A stretch of DNA of 64,000 nt from CAZICM01 sp964537685 (lineage in GTDB: Bacteria > Myxococcota_A > Polyangia > Polyangiales > Polyangiaceae). Under the pieces are notes generated by a model. It saw only the letters and a list, made by a program, of their open reading frames with translations. It did not search any database and was not told the DNA's origin. This document shows, in pieces, positions 17,346-26,237 of the stretch. A program made the translations under genes and the position numbers. Position 1 is the first letter of the stretch. Every line of letters begins with the position of its first letter. The stretch lies in the NCBI GenBank assembly GCA_964537685.1, contig CAZICM010000042.1, positions 17,584 to 81,583 on the forward strand, given 5' to 3'.

Positions 17346-18617
17346 GTGGCCAATATCCGCCTGGGGCAATTGCTCGTCGATGCGCGAATGCTCTCGCAGC
17401 AGGCGCTCGACGAAGTTCTTGAGCAACAGTCATCTGATGGACGGCGTCTGGGTACGCTGCTCGTTGAACGTGGGCTCATTAATGAAACGCAACTCACGCA
17501 AATTCTTTCTCATCAGTTAAGCGTCCCTTGGGTTGCGCTTCTGCACATCGAGTTTTCCCGCCAGCTTTTGAACCTCGTTCCGCTGGAGATCGCCGAAAAA
17601 TACTGCCTTGTGCCGATCTACGTGCGGCATGTGAGAGGGCAGGGCGACACGCTCTATGTGGCTATGGACGATCCGACGAACGATGAGCCGCTCCGCGAAT
17701 GCATGAAGTATTCGGGGCTGCCCGTGCGCCCGATGATCGCTCCTCCCAGTGATATCCGCGAAGCCATTCGGGTTTGTTATGGCGTCGATATCGAATCGCC
17801 TCATTCCAAGGCGGCATTAGCCAAAGCTTCCAAGCCCAAGCCCTCCGAACCGACGCTGGTAACGGAATCTCCCAAGGCGGCTGAACCGGCTAAACCCGCC
17901 CCCTCTCCAGCCGCTTTTTCTGCTTCAAAGCAGGAGCCTTCCATGTCGCCGCCGTCCGATATGGGGCGCGATATGGGGATGGAAGCCACGATGGTGAGCC
18001 CGGTCATGGCCGAGGCTCCCACGACACCGCGCGTGGTTGCCGCGCAGGCCGCGTCCGCACCCGCTCGAGACGCAGGCATCTCCGTGGTTGCAGCTCCCGC
18101 GCTCGATGTGACGGCCGCCGCACCTGAGCCGGCGCCTGCCGCTGAGCCTTCATCGGCGAGGACCGTTCCCTACGACGACACACCGGTGGTGGAGGCGGTT
18201 GAAATCGAGATCCCGCGTTCCCGAAGGGCGCGCGCGCTCGAACAAGCAGCACCTGCGGAAAGCGGGCCGTCGTCGCGTCGGGGACCGCGTTCGCAGCGGA
18301 TGATTTCCGTGACACTGCTCGATGGAACAACCCTTGCGGTGCCGGCTCAGCCTGGGCGCGGGGGAGCGGTGCCGGCGGATGAAGCGCCTTTGGAAGCGCC
18401 GGCCCCGGCAGAAAGCGCGGCGCCGGGAAATGCGGCGGCGGCCAGCGTGGGCGAGATTATTGCGGCACTTCGCGCGGCTGTGCGAGCCGATCCAAAAACG
18501 GCCGGCGCGACCGAGAACGCGCGCACAGAGATCATTTTGGCGGCCTTGTTATCGGTGCTCGTCAAAAAGCATCTCATTAGCGAGCGTGAGATTTTAGACG
18601 AACTGAGCCGGGAGTAA
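17346..18617 (+). CDS. MshEN-domain protein without secretion ATPase
   Basis: This 423-residue protein starts at a GTG. Residues 1-145 match the N-terminal domain of type II secretion/type IV pilus ATPases (GspE_N/MshEN): RLGQLLVDARMLSQQALDEVL, then RLGTLLVERGLI, then VPWVAL and LVPLEIAEKYCLVP. In MshE this domain binds cyclic di-GMP. The protein then continues into a long Pro/Ala-rich disordered linker (about 150-375) and a short helical C-terminal part (about 385-423) instead of an ATPase. It may be a regulatory or adaptor protein for pilus or secretion machinery, or a c-di-GMP reader. It diverges from the kinase-AAA gene and converges to within 4 bases of the CoA transferase gene. Confidence 0.8.
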   Translation: MANIRLGQLLVDARMLSQQALDEVLEQQSSDGRRLGTLLVERGLINETQLTQILSHQLSVPWVALLHIEFSRQLLNLVPLEIAEKYCLVPIYVRHVRGQGDTLYVAMDDPTNDEPLRECMKYSGLPVRPMIAPPSDIREAIRVCYGVDIESPHSKAALAKASKPKPSEPTLVTESPKAAEPAKPAPSPAAFSASKQEPSMSPPSDMGRDMGMEATMVSPVMAEAPTTPRVVAAQAASAPARDAGISVVAAPALDVTAAAPEPAPAAEPSSARTVPYDDTPVVEAVEIEIPRSRRARALEQAAPAESGPSSRRGPRSQRMISVTLLDGTTLAVPAQPGRGGAVPADEAPLEAPAPAESAAPGNAAAASVGEIIAALRAAVRADPKTAGATENARTEIILAALLSVLVKKHLISEREILDELSRE

Positions 18618-18621
18618 CCCG

Positions 18622-19788
18622 TTACGGCTGATCGCGCGCGGCGCCTGATTTAAGCAGCGCATCGATTTCGGCATCGGAAAAACCGCCGTCGCGAAGAATG
18701 GCGCGCGTGTGTTCTCCCTGCATTGGCGGCGGCAAAAAGGCCGTGTCTTTGGGCGTCACAGGTGTGCGGAATTGAGGAAGAGGCCCCCGTGGCGACGGGA
18801 TATCAAACAAGAGCCGCCTTGCGCTGAGCAGCGGATCGTCCGCAAGCCGGTTCATTTCGAGAACAGGCTCTAAACAGCAATCGTGCTCGGCTGAAAAAGC
18901 AACCCATTCATCGCGGGTCTTCGAGCGGAGAATATCGGCGATCTTTTGCTTGAGCTCCGTTTGATGCGGTCCGGGGATCAAGGCTTCCATCTGAGGTTCG
19001 ATGCCAACACCTTGGCAAAACGCCATCCAAAATTTGGGCTCAAGCGCGGCCAGTGTCATCGGATGGCCGTCTTTGGATAGGTACGTGTTGTAGACCGCGA
19101 CACCGCCCGTCAGCACATCGTCGCCCCGCCCGGCCGGCGTGCCTGCCAGCGCGCATGCAATCGCGGTCGACGCGAAGCCCAAAACGCCGTCTGCCATCGC
19201 AATATCGAGAACCGCGCCTTTACCCGTCCGGTTGCGTTCCGCGAGGGCCGCCAAAATGGCGATCACGCACCACATCCCGCCTGAAATATCGGCGAGCTGC
19301 ACGCCCGGAACCTGAGGCGGCCCATCGTGAGGACCCTGCGCGCCAAGCACGCCCGAGCGGGCCAAATAGTTTAAATCGTGCCCGGCCCTGTGGGTCAGCG
19401 GACCCGTTTGCCCATAGCCGGTGAGCGCGCAGATAATCAGCCCATCGTGTATCTTGCGAAGCTCGTCATGGCTTAACCCCAGCCGGCTCAGGACGCCCGG
19501 CCGGAATTGGTCAAACAGCACATCGTACGAAGAAACAAGCCTTCGCAGCGCTTCGCGCCCCTCGGTCTTTTTCAAGTCGAGCACGGCGCTTCGCTTGCCC
19601 CGGTTCAGCATTTGAAATGCTGCCGACTGTCCGCCCAGCATCGGCGGCATATGGCGAAGATAATCGCCGATCCCCACGTCTTCGATCTTGTCGACTTGAG
19701 CGCCTAAATCGGCGAGGACCAGCGTTGCAAACGGCCCCGGCAATAAGCGGGACAAATCGAGCACCCGGATACCAGTGAGCGGACGCAT
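18622..19788 (-). CDS. CaiB/BaiF family CoA transferase or alpha-methylacyl-CoA racemase
   Basis: This 388-residue protein is a family III CoA transferase. The N-terminal GIRVLDLSRLLPGPFATLVLADLGAQVDKIE is diagnostic, followed by RGKRSAVLDLK, DVLFDQFRPGVLSRLGL, LTGYGQTGP and LDIAMADGVLG, which holds the probable catalytic Asp. Members either move CoA between acids or racemise 2-methylacyl-CoA (AMACR, in branched fatty-acid breakdown). Length and the GPLTHRAGHDLNYLARSG stretch are closer to AMACR than to CaiB. GGATGA lies just upstream of the ATG. The next gene on the same strand encodes an SCP2 lipid carrier, which fits lipid metabolism. Confidence 0.88.
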   Translation of the reverse strand: MRPLTGIRVLDLSRLLPGPFATLVLADLGAQVDKIEDVGIGDYLRHMPPMLGGQSAAFQMLNRGKRSAVLDLKKTEGREALRRLVSSYDVLFDQFRPGVLSRLGLSHDELRKIHDGLIICALTGYGQTGPLTHRAGHDLNYLARSGVLGAQGPHDGPPQVPGVQLADISGGMWCVIAILAALAERNRTGKGAVLDIAMADGVLGFASTAIACALAGTPAGRGDDVLTGGVAVYNTYLSKDGHPMTLAALEPKFWMAFCQGVGIEPQMEALIPGPHQTELKQKIADILRSKTRDEWVAFSAEHDCCLEPVLEMNRLADDPLLSARRLLFDIPSPRGPLPQFRTPVTPKDTAFLPPPMQGEHTRAILRDGGFSDAEIDALLKSGAARDQP

Positions 19789-19827
19789 ATCTCATCCAAG
19801 AGAGCAAACAATGCCGAAATATACAAA

Positions 19828-19865
19828 GGGCGCGCGTTCCGTACGTGCCGGAGCTACGCGCGCCC
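19828..19865 (-). terminator. rho-independent terminator after the SCP2 gene
   Basis: Perfect 10-bp arms (GGGCGCGCGT and ACGCGCGCCC) plus an inner TCCG/CGGA stem form a strong hairpin. Read on the minus strand it is followed by TTTGTATATTT and lies 26 bases after the SCP2 stop codon. Confidence 0.72.
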
Positions 19866-19891
19866 TGATCGATGAATCAAACGCCGGTGTA

Positions 19892-20233
19892 TCAGCTTCC
19901 CAGCGTGAACAGCTTTTGAAGCTTCATCGCGAGCATCGTATTGCCCGTCACCTTGAGCTTCTGGGCAAAGAACAACTGCATCCCGTTCGCCTGGGGATTT
20001 TCGTATAGCTTTTGGAAGTCCTCCGATGAAATGGCGAGCGTGCATTCCGCCGTTCCCGGATTGCCTTGTTCGCACTTCGGGCCGGAATCCGACACGTCGA
20101 TAAACCACTCGCCACCGTCGTCGCCCGAGATATTCATTTGATACTTCGCCCCAATTTGCTTGGCCGCATCCGAATTTTTGGCCAATACGCCGGGCAAATC
20201 TTCATTAAAGAGCTTCTTGATATCGACGGCCAT
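19892..20233 (-). CDS. SCP2 sterol-carrier domain protein
   Basis: This is a single-domain 113-residue SCP2 protein, the usual length for the isolated domain. Motifs include a hydrophobic N-terminal helix region, EWFIDVSDSG, TLAISSEDFQKLYENPQANGMQLFFAQKLKVTGN and MLAMKLQKLF, all standard for the fold. It carries or presents fatty acyl-CoA or other lipids in the cytoplasm. The ATG at 20233 has GGAGG five bases upstream; an upstream in-frame start is possible but has no better signal. It is flanked by hairpins on both sides, so it is probably a single-gene transcript or separately tuned. Confidence 0.9.
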   Translation of the reverse strand: MAVDIKKLFNEDLPGVLAKNSDAAKQIGAKYQMNISGDDGGEWFIDVSDSGPKCEQGNPGTAECTLAISSEDFQKLYENPQANGMQLFFAQKLKVTGNTMLAMKLQKLFTLGS

Positions 20234-20270
20234 TCTTGCCTCCGTAACTAAACGCGTGAACAAAAGTTGT

Positions 20271-20292
20271 GCGGCGCAACAAGAGGCGCCGC
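20271..20292 (-). terminator. GC-rich hairpin, possible terminator of the 20381-21505 gene
   Basis: Perfect 7-bp arms GCGGCGC/GCGCCGC with an 8-base loop. On the minus strand it is followed by ACAACTTTTGTT, a short T-containing tract. It sits about 90 bases after the upstream gene's stop and 38 bases before the SCP2 start, so it could also be a leader element. Confidence 0.45.
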
Positions 20293-20380
20293 GCGCCGGT
20301 GTTGAAAGTGCCCAGCGCTGTCCGAGAATCGACTGAGGGGCGTGTTAGCCGCTTCGCGCCGCGGGTGTCAAGCCTGCTTT

Positions 20381-21505
20381 CTATCCCCGATCCTGGGCCG
20401 GCTTGATGCGCTGCTTGGAGATACGCGGCGCCAGGTCAATGGCATTGCGCAGCGGCAGCATCAGCAAACGATCGACAGCGATTCTGCGCTCTGAAGGCGG
20501 CGGTGATTCCGGGGACATTTGCATCAGGCGCAAGTCCCGCAATACGCCGCGATCGAGCGAGGAGAGGGGCGATCCTTCAAGAATCCCAGAGAGTCCGGCA
20601 GACATAATCGAGGGCAATAGGCTTACGAGTACGACTTCATGCGAACCCTGGCTTAGCCATGTGCCCTGATACACCACAACACTTTGGCCCATGTTTTCCT
20701 GGAAAACGATTCCCCGCCAGTCGAGCGGCGCCTCCAAATCGAAGTAGCGATCGCCGACCCGAAGCTCGCGGCGATCGAGCAAAAGCGGAGTCCCGCGGGC
20801 ATCGCTTTGGACAATGCGTTCAAAACAGGCGCGCTGTTTGTCGGCAATCGCGTCGAGCATCGCCGTGAAATGTTTGGGTTCCAACGATAGGGGAAGGCCA
20901 TCGGGTCCAATCGCTTCGAGCACATCTTCATCGCTTGTCACGGTAAACGCGCGGGCGAGCAGCGGTGCGAAGGCTTTGCGGGCATTGAGATCGAAACGGG
21001 TGCCGATGCAGTAGGTGCCGAGCGCCGATGTCAGCATCGCAAGGACGCGATCGCGGTGGGGCGTGGAAAGCAGCGTGATGCCAAAGTGACCTTGCGAATT
21101 CAGCAAGGCGTGGGATGCCGGCAGGTTTGGGCTTTGAAACCAAAGTTGTTGACCGTCGAAACAGAGCCCGCGCAGTTTTCGCGGCCGGTGTCGCAGGGCT
21201 TGTTTCCAAGTGTTTTTAAGAAGCGCAGCCGCGCTCAACAAGAGGATGGCGGGCACAACAATGCGATAAACGGTGTGCGGAACGAGCGCAGCGAAAAGAA
21301 TGCCCGGCACAACGAGCGCGAGAGCCAAGAGCCCGGCTAGATTTGGGCGGCGGGGAGATACCGCGTGGGGCTCAAAGGCTGGAAACCAAAGCGGTGCAGC
21401 CAATGCCTTGGTTTCGTACGCAGGATGAGACAGAGCCCGCGAGGGTCTGGGCGATCTCTCGTCTCCGGGAGCAGAAGTAGGCTTCGACGAAGGGTCGTTT
21501 GCCAT
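20381..21505 (-). CDS. hypothetical membrane protein
   Basis: An unrecognised protein of 374 residues. After a Ser/Pro-rich N-terminus, two adjacent membrane segments occur at about residues 55-75 (LLALALVVPGILFAALV) and 80-98 (YRIVVPAILLLSAAALL), joined by a very short turn, so both ends lie on the same side, probably cytoplasmic. The remaining 270 residues are soluble, with no motif I can name. The start at ATG 21505 is chosen because GGAG lies 6-9 bases upstream. It stands between the biotin carboxylase gene (84 bases upstream) and SCP2 on the same strand; no functional link is evident. Confidence 0.72.
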   Translation of the reverse strand: MANDPSSKPTSAPGDERSPRPSRALSHPAYETKALAAPLWFPAFEPHAVSPRRPNLAGLLALALVVPGILFAALVPHTVYRIVVPAILLLSAAALLKNTWKQALRHRPRKLRGLCFDGQQLWFQSPNLPASHALLNSQGHFGITLLSTPHRDRVLAMLTSALGTYCIGTRFDLNARKAFAPLLARAFTVTSDEDVLEAIGPDGLPLSLEPKHFTAMLDAIADKQRACFERIVQSDARGTPLLLDRRELRVGDRYFDLEAPLDWRGIVFQENMGQSVVVYQGTWLSQGSHEVVLVSLLPSIMSAGLSGILEGSPLSSLDRGVLRDLRLMQMSPESPPPSERRIAVDRLLMLPLRNAIDLAPRISKQRIKPAQDRG

Positions 21506-21589
21506 TGCAGCTCTCCAATCGGCCTGCATCCAAAACGTATCACCCGAGTGCAAGGGCGAGCGAGAGGGGAATGCGGTTGTTTGCGCGCT

Positions 21590-23104
21590 TTAGCGGAAGA
21601 GCTGCCTTGCCCGGTGCTGCGAAACCCAGGGTGACAGTGCGTCGGCGCCTGAAACGGCTTGATTATCTGCGGGTTTTTGAGCTGCCCGGCTTTCGGCGCG
21701 GGCTGCCGCGACAGCAATGGCGGCGGCCAATGTCGGCTGCTCGGCTTGAGGAACATTCGAATAGCCCAGCAGTGCGGCTGAATTCTCTTCGATGAATCCC
21801 GTATGATAATGGCCTTTTTCAAACGCCGGATGGGCGAGCAATTTTTCGTGGAACACGAGGTTCGTCTTAATTCCCACGACGGCGTATTCGGACAGCGCGC
21901 GCTTCATCCGGGCGAGCGCCGAGGGCCGATCGGGTCCCCACACAGAAAGCTTTGAAATCAGCGGATCGTAGTGGCTTGGCACAATGGCGCCTTCGTAGAA
22001 CCCGGCGTCGTCGCGCACCCAAGGCCCGGATGGAGTTCGCAGCCGCTGAATCTTTCCCGAGCTTGGCAAGAAGCGGTGAGGATCTTCGGCGTAGATACGG
22101 CATTCGATGGCCGCTCCTCTCCGGCTCACTTGGTCTTGCGAAAAAGGCAGTTTTTTGCCGTCGGCGATACGCACCATCTCGGCCACCAAATCGAGCCCCG
22201 TAATCCACTCGGTGATGGGATGCTCGACTTGCAGGCGCGTGTTCATTTCAAGAAAGTAAAACGAGCCGTCTTCGCCCAGCAGAAACTCAAACGTTCCAGC
22301 AGAAAAATAGCCAACAGCCTGCGCGCCCCGCACCGCCACCTCACCCATGCGCCTCACAAGCTCGGGCGTCGCCACCGGACAAGGCGTCTCTTCGACTACC
22401 TTCTGGTGCCGCCTCTGAATCGAACAATCCCGCTCAAACAGGTAGACCAGATTGCCCTCGCGATCGCCCAATACCTGAATCTCCACATGGCGCGGACGGA
22501 TGATCGCTTTTTCGAGATACACCGTGGAATCGCCGAAAGCCCGTTGCGCTTCGCTTTTCGCGCGCTCAAACGCGGCCGAGAGATCTTCCTCGCGGTGCAC
22601 CAGGCGCATCCCTTTGCCGCCTCCTCCAGATGAGGCTTTAAGCATCACGGGATAACCGAGTTTCGATGCTGTTTCGTGTGCCTGCTCCGGCGTGTCCGCA
22701 TTTCCGCCGGGCACAATAGGAACGCCCGCGGCCTGCATCTTCGCACGCGCCGCCGTCTTCGATCCCATCGCGGCCATCGCCTCCGCGGGCGGGCCAATAA
22801 AAAGAATGCCCGCCCGATCGCAGGCTTCGACAAACGCTCTATTTTCCGAGAGAAACCCATACCCCGGATGAATCGCATCCACCCCGGCCCGCTTGGCCGT
22901 ATCGATGATGCGATCGATTCTCAAATAACTCTCTGTCGCGGGCGCGGGCCCAATGGGATACGCCTCATCGGCCAGCCGTACATGCAAACTCGAGCGATCG
23001 GCGTCGCTGTACACGGCCACGGCCGCAATACCCATTTCATGCAGCGTGCGCGTAATACGCACAGCGATTTCGCCGCGGTTGGCGATAAGAACTTTTCGAA
23101 TCAC
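21590..23104 (-). CDS. accC: biotin carboxylase (acyl-CoA carboxylase alpha subunit)
   Basis: This 504-residue protein catalyses ATP-dependent carboxylation of biotin on a carrier protein. The N-terminal IRKVLIANRGEIAVRI, the glycine-rich ATP-grasp loop KASSGGGGKGMRLV, the RRHQKVVEETPCP block and FLEMNTRLQVEHPITEWITGLDLV are all diagnostic. About 55 residues beyond the usual AccC end (Ala-rich from about 455) do not contain a biotin attachment motif (no MKM), so it is a separate subunit. No accB or carboxyltransferase gene is adjacent, so it could serve acetyl-CoA or propionyl-CoA carboxylase. The start is GTG 23104. It is divergent from xseA. Confidence 0.93.
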   Translation of the reverse strand: MIRKVLIANRGEIAVRITRTLHEMGIAAVAVYSDADRSSLHVRLADEAYPIGPAPATESYLRIDRIIDTAKRAGVDAIHPGYGFLSENRAFVEACDRAGILFIGPPAEAMAAMGSKTAARAKMQAAGVPIVPGGNADTPEQAHETASKLGYPVMLKASSGGGGKGMRLVHREEDLSAAFERAKSEAQRAFGDSTVYLEKAIIRPRHVEIQVLGDREGNLVYLFERDCSIQRRHQKVVEETPCPVATPELVRRMGEVAVRGAQAVGYFSAGTFEFLLGEDGSFYFLEMNTRLQVEHPITEWITGLDLVAEMVRIADGKKLPFSQDQVSRRGAAIECRIYAEDPHRFLPSSGKIQRLRTPSGPWVRDDAGFYEGAIVPSHYDPLISKLSVWGPDRPSALARMKRALSEYAVVGIKTNLVFHEKLLAHPAFEKGHYHTGFIEENSAALLGYSNVPQAEQPTLAAAIAVAAARAESRAAQKPADNQAVSGADALSPWVSQHRARQLFR

Positions 23105-23190
23105 AGGCTTGCTTATACGAGGATCGCGCTGATCCGCCTATCCAATCCAGATGGGCATGCTCAACATCATCGATCCATTCGCCCGTATTG

Positions 23191-24636
23191 GTGAATAATC
23201 CGCGCCTCTCCGTGCAGCGCAAGAACCCCAATCCCACCCGTTCTCTGTTTGCAGACGAAGAAGCTTCTTCGCCTCAAGTTCCCGAAGAGCCGCCCGTTCT
23301 TTCGGTCGCCGAACTCGATCGCAGGCTTCAGCGGCTTGTCGAGGGAGCAACCGCGGATGTGCGTGTGGAAGGGGAAATTTCAGGTCTTAAAGTGCATTCG
23401 AGCGGGCATGCGTATTTCACGCTCAAAGACGAAAGTGAAAATGCCTGTCTCGAATGCGTCATGTACCGGACGGCATCGGCCCGGTCGCGGCGCCTTCTCG
23501 AAGATGGAGCCCGCGTTGTCCTGCATGGAAAAGCCACGGTGTATGTGCCGCGGGGAAGACTGCAGCTCATCGCGGATGGAGCGAGTCCCGCGGGGAGGGG
23601 AGCCCTGCTTGAAGCCTTTGAACGGCTTAAAGCCAGGCTATTGGAAGAAGGTTTGTTTGAGCCCGAGCGCAAGCGCCCGCTGCCCGCCGATCCCAAAGTC
23701 ATCGGGGTGATCACCAGCGCCGACGGAGCAGCCATTCACGACATCATCAAAGTCGCAAGGAGGCGGGGCCCGGTACGCATCATCCTCGCGCCCGCGCCTG
23801 TGCAAGGCCCGACCGCGGCCGCCCGCATCGCTCAAACGCTTTCGGTGCTGCAGACCGTGCCTGAAGTCGAAGTCATCATCATTGGCCGGGGAGGCGGTTC
23901 CGCGGACGATCTAAGCGCTTACAACGAAGAGATTTTGGTGCGCGCCGTCGCTCAGGCCCGCCTGCCGATTGTGAGCGCTGTGGGTCATGAAATCGATGTA
24001 ACCCTTATGGATCTCGTGGCCGATGCCCGCGCGGCGACGCCTTCCCAAGCCGCGGAAATGCTCGTTGCCGACGCGGCGGCCCGGAGGATGCAACTGGAAC
24101 ACTTAAGGACGCGTATGCGCAGAGCGCTTCGCCACAAGCTTGATGCGGCACATACCGTGCTCGACAGAAAGCTCGCCTCGCTTACATCTCCGCTTCGCCG
24201 CATCGAGGAAGAGCGCCAGCAAATCGACGAGTACGTCGCCCGCCTGAATACGCACATGGAACGCTCACTTGCGCGCCGCCGCAACGAACTCACCCGCATC
24301 GAGCGCGACCTCGCTTCGAGACATCCAAGCGCCGTCATCGCCGAAGCCCGGGCCTCCCTAAAACCGCTGTCCATACGCCTCTCTGCGGCCATGAGGCGCC
24401 TGCTCGACACGCGCGGCAATCAACTCTCCGATGCCGGTGCCCGGCTCAATGCTCTTTCGCCCCTCTCCGTGCTCGGGCGCGGCTACTCCATCGCCACCGA
24501 CGAAAATGGCCGCGCCATTCGAAGCAGCGGCGACGTTCAGCCTGGAGCGCGCCTTAAGCTTCGCCTTCACCGCGGCGCCCTCTTGGCCACCGTCACCGGA
24601 CTTCTGCCTCCCGGAACGCCGGACAAGGATGCCTAA
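23191..24636 (+). CDS. xseA: exodeoxyribonuclease VII large subunit
   Basis: XseA is the catalytic subunit of exonuclease VII, which degrades single-stranded DNA to oligonucleotides. The protein of about 481 residues has the N-terminal OB-fold (VEGEISGLKVHSSGHAYFTL at about 60-80), the central nuclease domain with GAAIHDIIKVARRRGP and GRGGGSADDLSAYNEE, the SAVGHEIDVTLMDLVAD block, and a long coiled-coil C-terminus. The first about 30 residues are unusual and disordered. The start is uncertain: TTG 23188 and GTG 23191 are adjacent, and I chose GTG. The gene overlaps aroE by 8 bases. The small subunit gene xseB is not in the window. Confidence 0.94.
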   Translation: MNNPRLSVQRKNPNPTRSLFADEEASSPQVPEEPPVLSVAELDRRLQRLVEGATADVRVEGEISGLKVHSSGHAYFTLKDESENACLECVMYRTASARSRRLLEDGARVVLHGKATVYVPRGRLQLIADGASPAGRGALLEAFERLKARLLEEGLFEPERKRPLPADPKVIGVITSADGAAIHDIIKVARRRGPVRIILAPAPVQGPTAAARIAQTLSVLQTVPEVEVIIIGRGGGSADDLSAYNEEILVRAVAQARLPIVSAVGHEIDVTLMDLVADARAATPSQAAEMLVADAAARRMQLEHLRTRMRRALRHKLDAAHTVLDRKLASLTSPLRRIEEERQQIDEYVARLNTHMERSLARRRNELTRIERDLASRHPSAVIAEARASLKPLSIRLSAAMRRLLDTRGNQLSDAGARLNALSPLSVLGRGYSIATDENGRAIRSSGDVQPGARLKLRLHRGALLATVTGLLPPGTPDKDA

Positions 24637-25540
24637 AGCCCTTCGTTTTGCGCTCTTTGGCCATCCCGTCGGCCACTCTATTTCGCCCGACATCTATCGG
24701 GCGGCCTTTTCTGAATTAAAGCTTCCTCACACCTACGAAGCCTTCGATTTGCCTTCGGACACCGATATTCAGCGCGCACTGCAAGCTCTCCGCGCAGGAG
24801 AAATAGCGGGCGCCAATATCACGCTTCCCCACAAAAAAAAGGCTCTTTTGCTCGCCGATCGATGCACGGCTGAAGCGCAGAATATCGGCGCGGCCAACGT
24901 TCTTAGCGTTCACGATGACCAACTCTTCGCGCACAACACCGACGCGCCCGCTCTGGCCGAAGAACTCGCGCTCCTCATTCGGCAAGGCCAACACCAACCA
25001 CGAAAAGCGCTTGTGCTCGGTGCCGGCGGCGCCGCGCGCGCGGTGATCTTTGTCCTTCAATCGATGGCAATTCAATCCATTGGAATAACAACGCGGTCAT
25101 GGAATAACGACGCCGGGATGTTGGCATCTGAATTCGCAAAAAGCCTTCAATCCAAGGGTGTCCACACCTTGCCATATCCCGCGCACCCAGAAACGAAGGA
25201 CAAATTTTATCAATTTGTAGAACAATCCGATTTAATTATTCAAGCGAGCAGCGCCGGCATGACAGGCGCCGATCCGGGCGAGGAGATTTCGTCCCTGATT
25301 GCCTGGAAATCGCTGTCCGCGCGTACGCTCGCCTACGACCTCGTCTATACGCCGCCCGAGACACCTTTTATCGCCGAAGCCCGAAAGGCGGGATTGGTTG
25401 CGGGGGGAGGGCTCGGTATGCTCGTGCGCCAGGCTGCGCTGTCCATGCGCGCATGGAGTCTGCCCATTCCAGAACTCGATGTGCTCTTCAGCGCAGCGAA
25501 TCAGGCCATCATCCGGCGGCGTAAATCACGGAGTTTATGA
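24629..25540 (+). CDS. aroE: shikimate dehydrogenase
   Basis: AroE reduces 3-dehydroshikimate to shikimate with NADPH. The 303-residue protein shows FGHPVGHSISPDIY (shikimate-binding serines), NITLPHKKKALLL with the catalytic Lys, HNTDAPAL with the catalytic Asp, and the LGAGGAARAVIFVL nucleotide-binding loop. I use ATG 24629, which lies just before the xseA stop, because the family signature begins immediately after it. It is somewhat longer than the usual 270-290 residues. It overlaps the downstream cytochrome gene by ATGA, so xseA-aroE-cytochrome form a tightly coupled operon. Confidence 0.94.
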   Translation: MPKALRFALFGHPVGHSISPDIYRAAFSELKLPHTYEAFDLPSDTDIQRALQALRAGEIAGANITLPHKKKALLLADRCTAEAQNIGAANVLSVHDDQLFAHNTDAPALAEELALLIRQGQHQPRKALVLGAGGAARAVIFVLQSMAIQSIGITTRSWNNDAGMLASEFAKSLQSKGVHTLPYPAHPETKDKFYQFVEQSDLIIQASSAGMTGADPGEEISSLIAWKSLSARTLAYDLVYTPPETPFIAEARKAGLVAGGGLGMLVRQAALSMRAWSLPIPELDVLFSAANQAIIRRRKSRSL

Positions 25541-26235
25541 GAGCCCTCGACCCATCTCATTTCGCTATAGGACTCGCACTCTTGGTCGCCGCGCTCGCTG
25601 CTGCGGGCGGCTGTGGTTCGGGCACATCCGGCCAGACGGCTACACCCGCGCGCGCTTCCGCGTCCGCTCCGTCCGCGCCCGCGTCCGCTCCGTCTGCGCC
25701 CGCGTCCGCGTCCAAGCCCACGCCCAAGCCTGAAAAACGCTTCGATCCATGCGAGGGTTCGCCGCCGCCTCCCCGCGAATACTTCGGCATTCTCAAAGCC
25801 ACCCCCTGCGAGCAGGCCATGTATCTCACCATGGCCGATACCGCGTTTCAGCTTGGCGTCAAATGCAACTACTGCCATGTGTCCGATCCATCCGATCCCG
25901 AGAAAAAAGAGCTCTATCCGCCGATGACACCCAAGAAGGAGACCGCCAATTGGATGAAAATGCATTTGATGGCGTCGATTAAATCGGCCGATGGAAAGCC
26001 GATGAAATGCTCGATGTGCCACACCGACGCGGCTGGCAAGCCGGTCGCGAAAATCCTAGGCAATCCGCGCGATATCGTGAAAGCCCAAGAGTGGATGTCG
26101 ATGGTGATGGTGAATAAATTTGTGACGCTGAAGGGCGAGAAGCTGAAATGCAAAAGCTGCCATGTTGGCAACTTCGCCACGCCTCAATTTCAAGGCAAAG
26201 TCATTCTCAAATCCGAGCAAATCCCCCCGCACTAA
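25537..26235 (+). CDS. tri-haem c-type cytochrome lipoprotein
   Basis: This 232-residue exported lipoprotein has a signal of LALLVAALAAAGGC type with Cys at about 28. It then has a low-complexity Ala/Ser/Pro linker (about 35-68) built on repeated SAPSAPA units. The mature domain carries three haem c attachment sites: CNYCH at 110-114, CSMCH at 158-162 and CKSCH at 205-209. The spacing, and PCEQAMYLTMADTAFQLGVKCNYCH, recall the cytochrome subunit of photosynthetic reaction centres and related multihaem proteins in non-phototrophs. It probably transfers electrons in the periplasm or at the cell surface. Its start overlaps the aroE stop; why it travels with xseA-aroE is unclear. Confidence 0.88.
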   Translation: MRALDPSHFAIGLALLVAALAAAGGCGSGTSGQTATPARASASAPSAPASAPSAPASASKPTPKPEKRFDPCEGSPPPPREYFGILKATPCEQAMYLTMADTAFQLGVKCNYCHVSDPSDPEKKELYPPMTPKKETANWMKMHLMASIKSADGKPMKCSMCHTDAAGKPVAKILGNPRDIVKAQEWMSMVMVNKFVTLKGEKLKCKSCHVGNFATPQFQGKVILKSEQIPPH

Positions 26236-26237
26236 AA

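Noticed and set aside
25660..25710. GCGTCCGCTCC-type DNA repeats, considered as a repeat element
   Set aside because: They encode the Ala/Ser/Pro linker of the cytochrome lipoprotein and are explained by low-complexity protein sequence.
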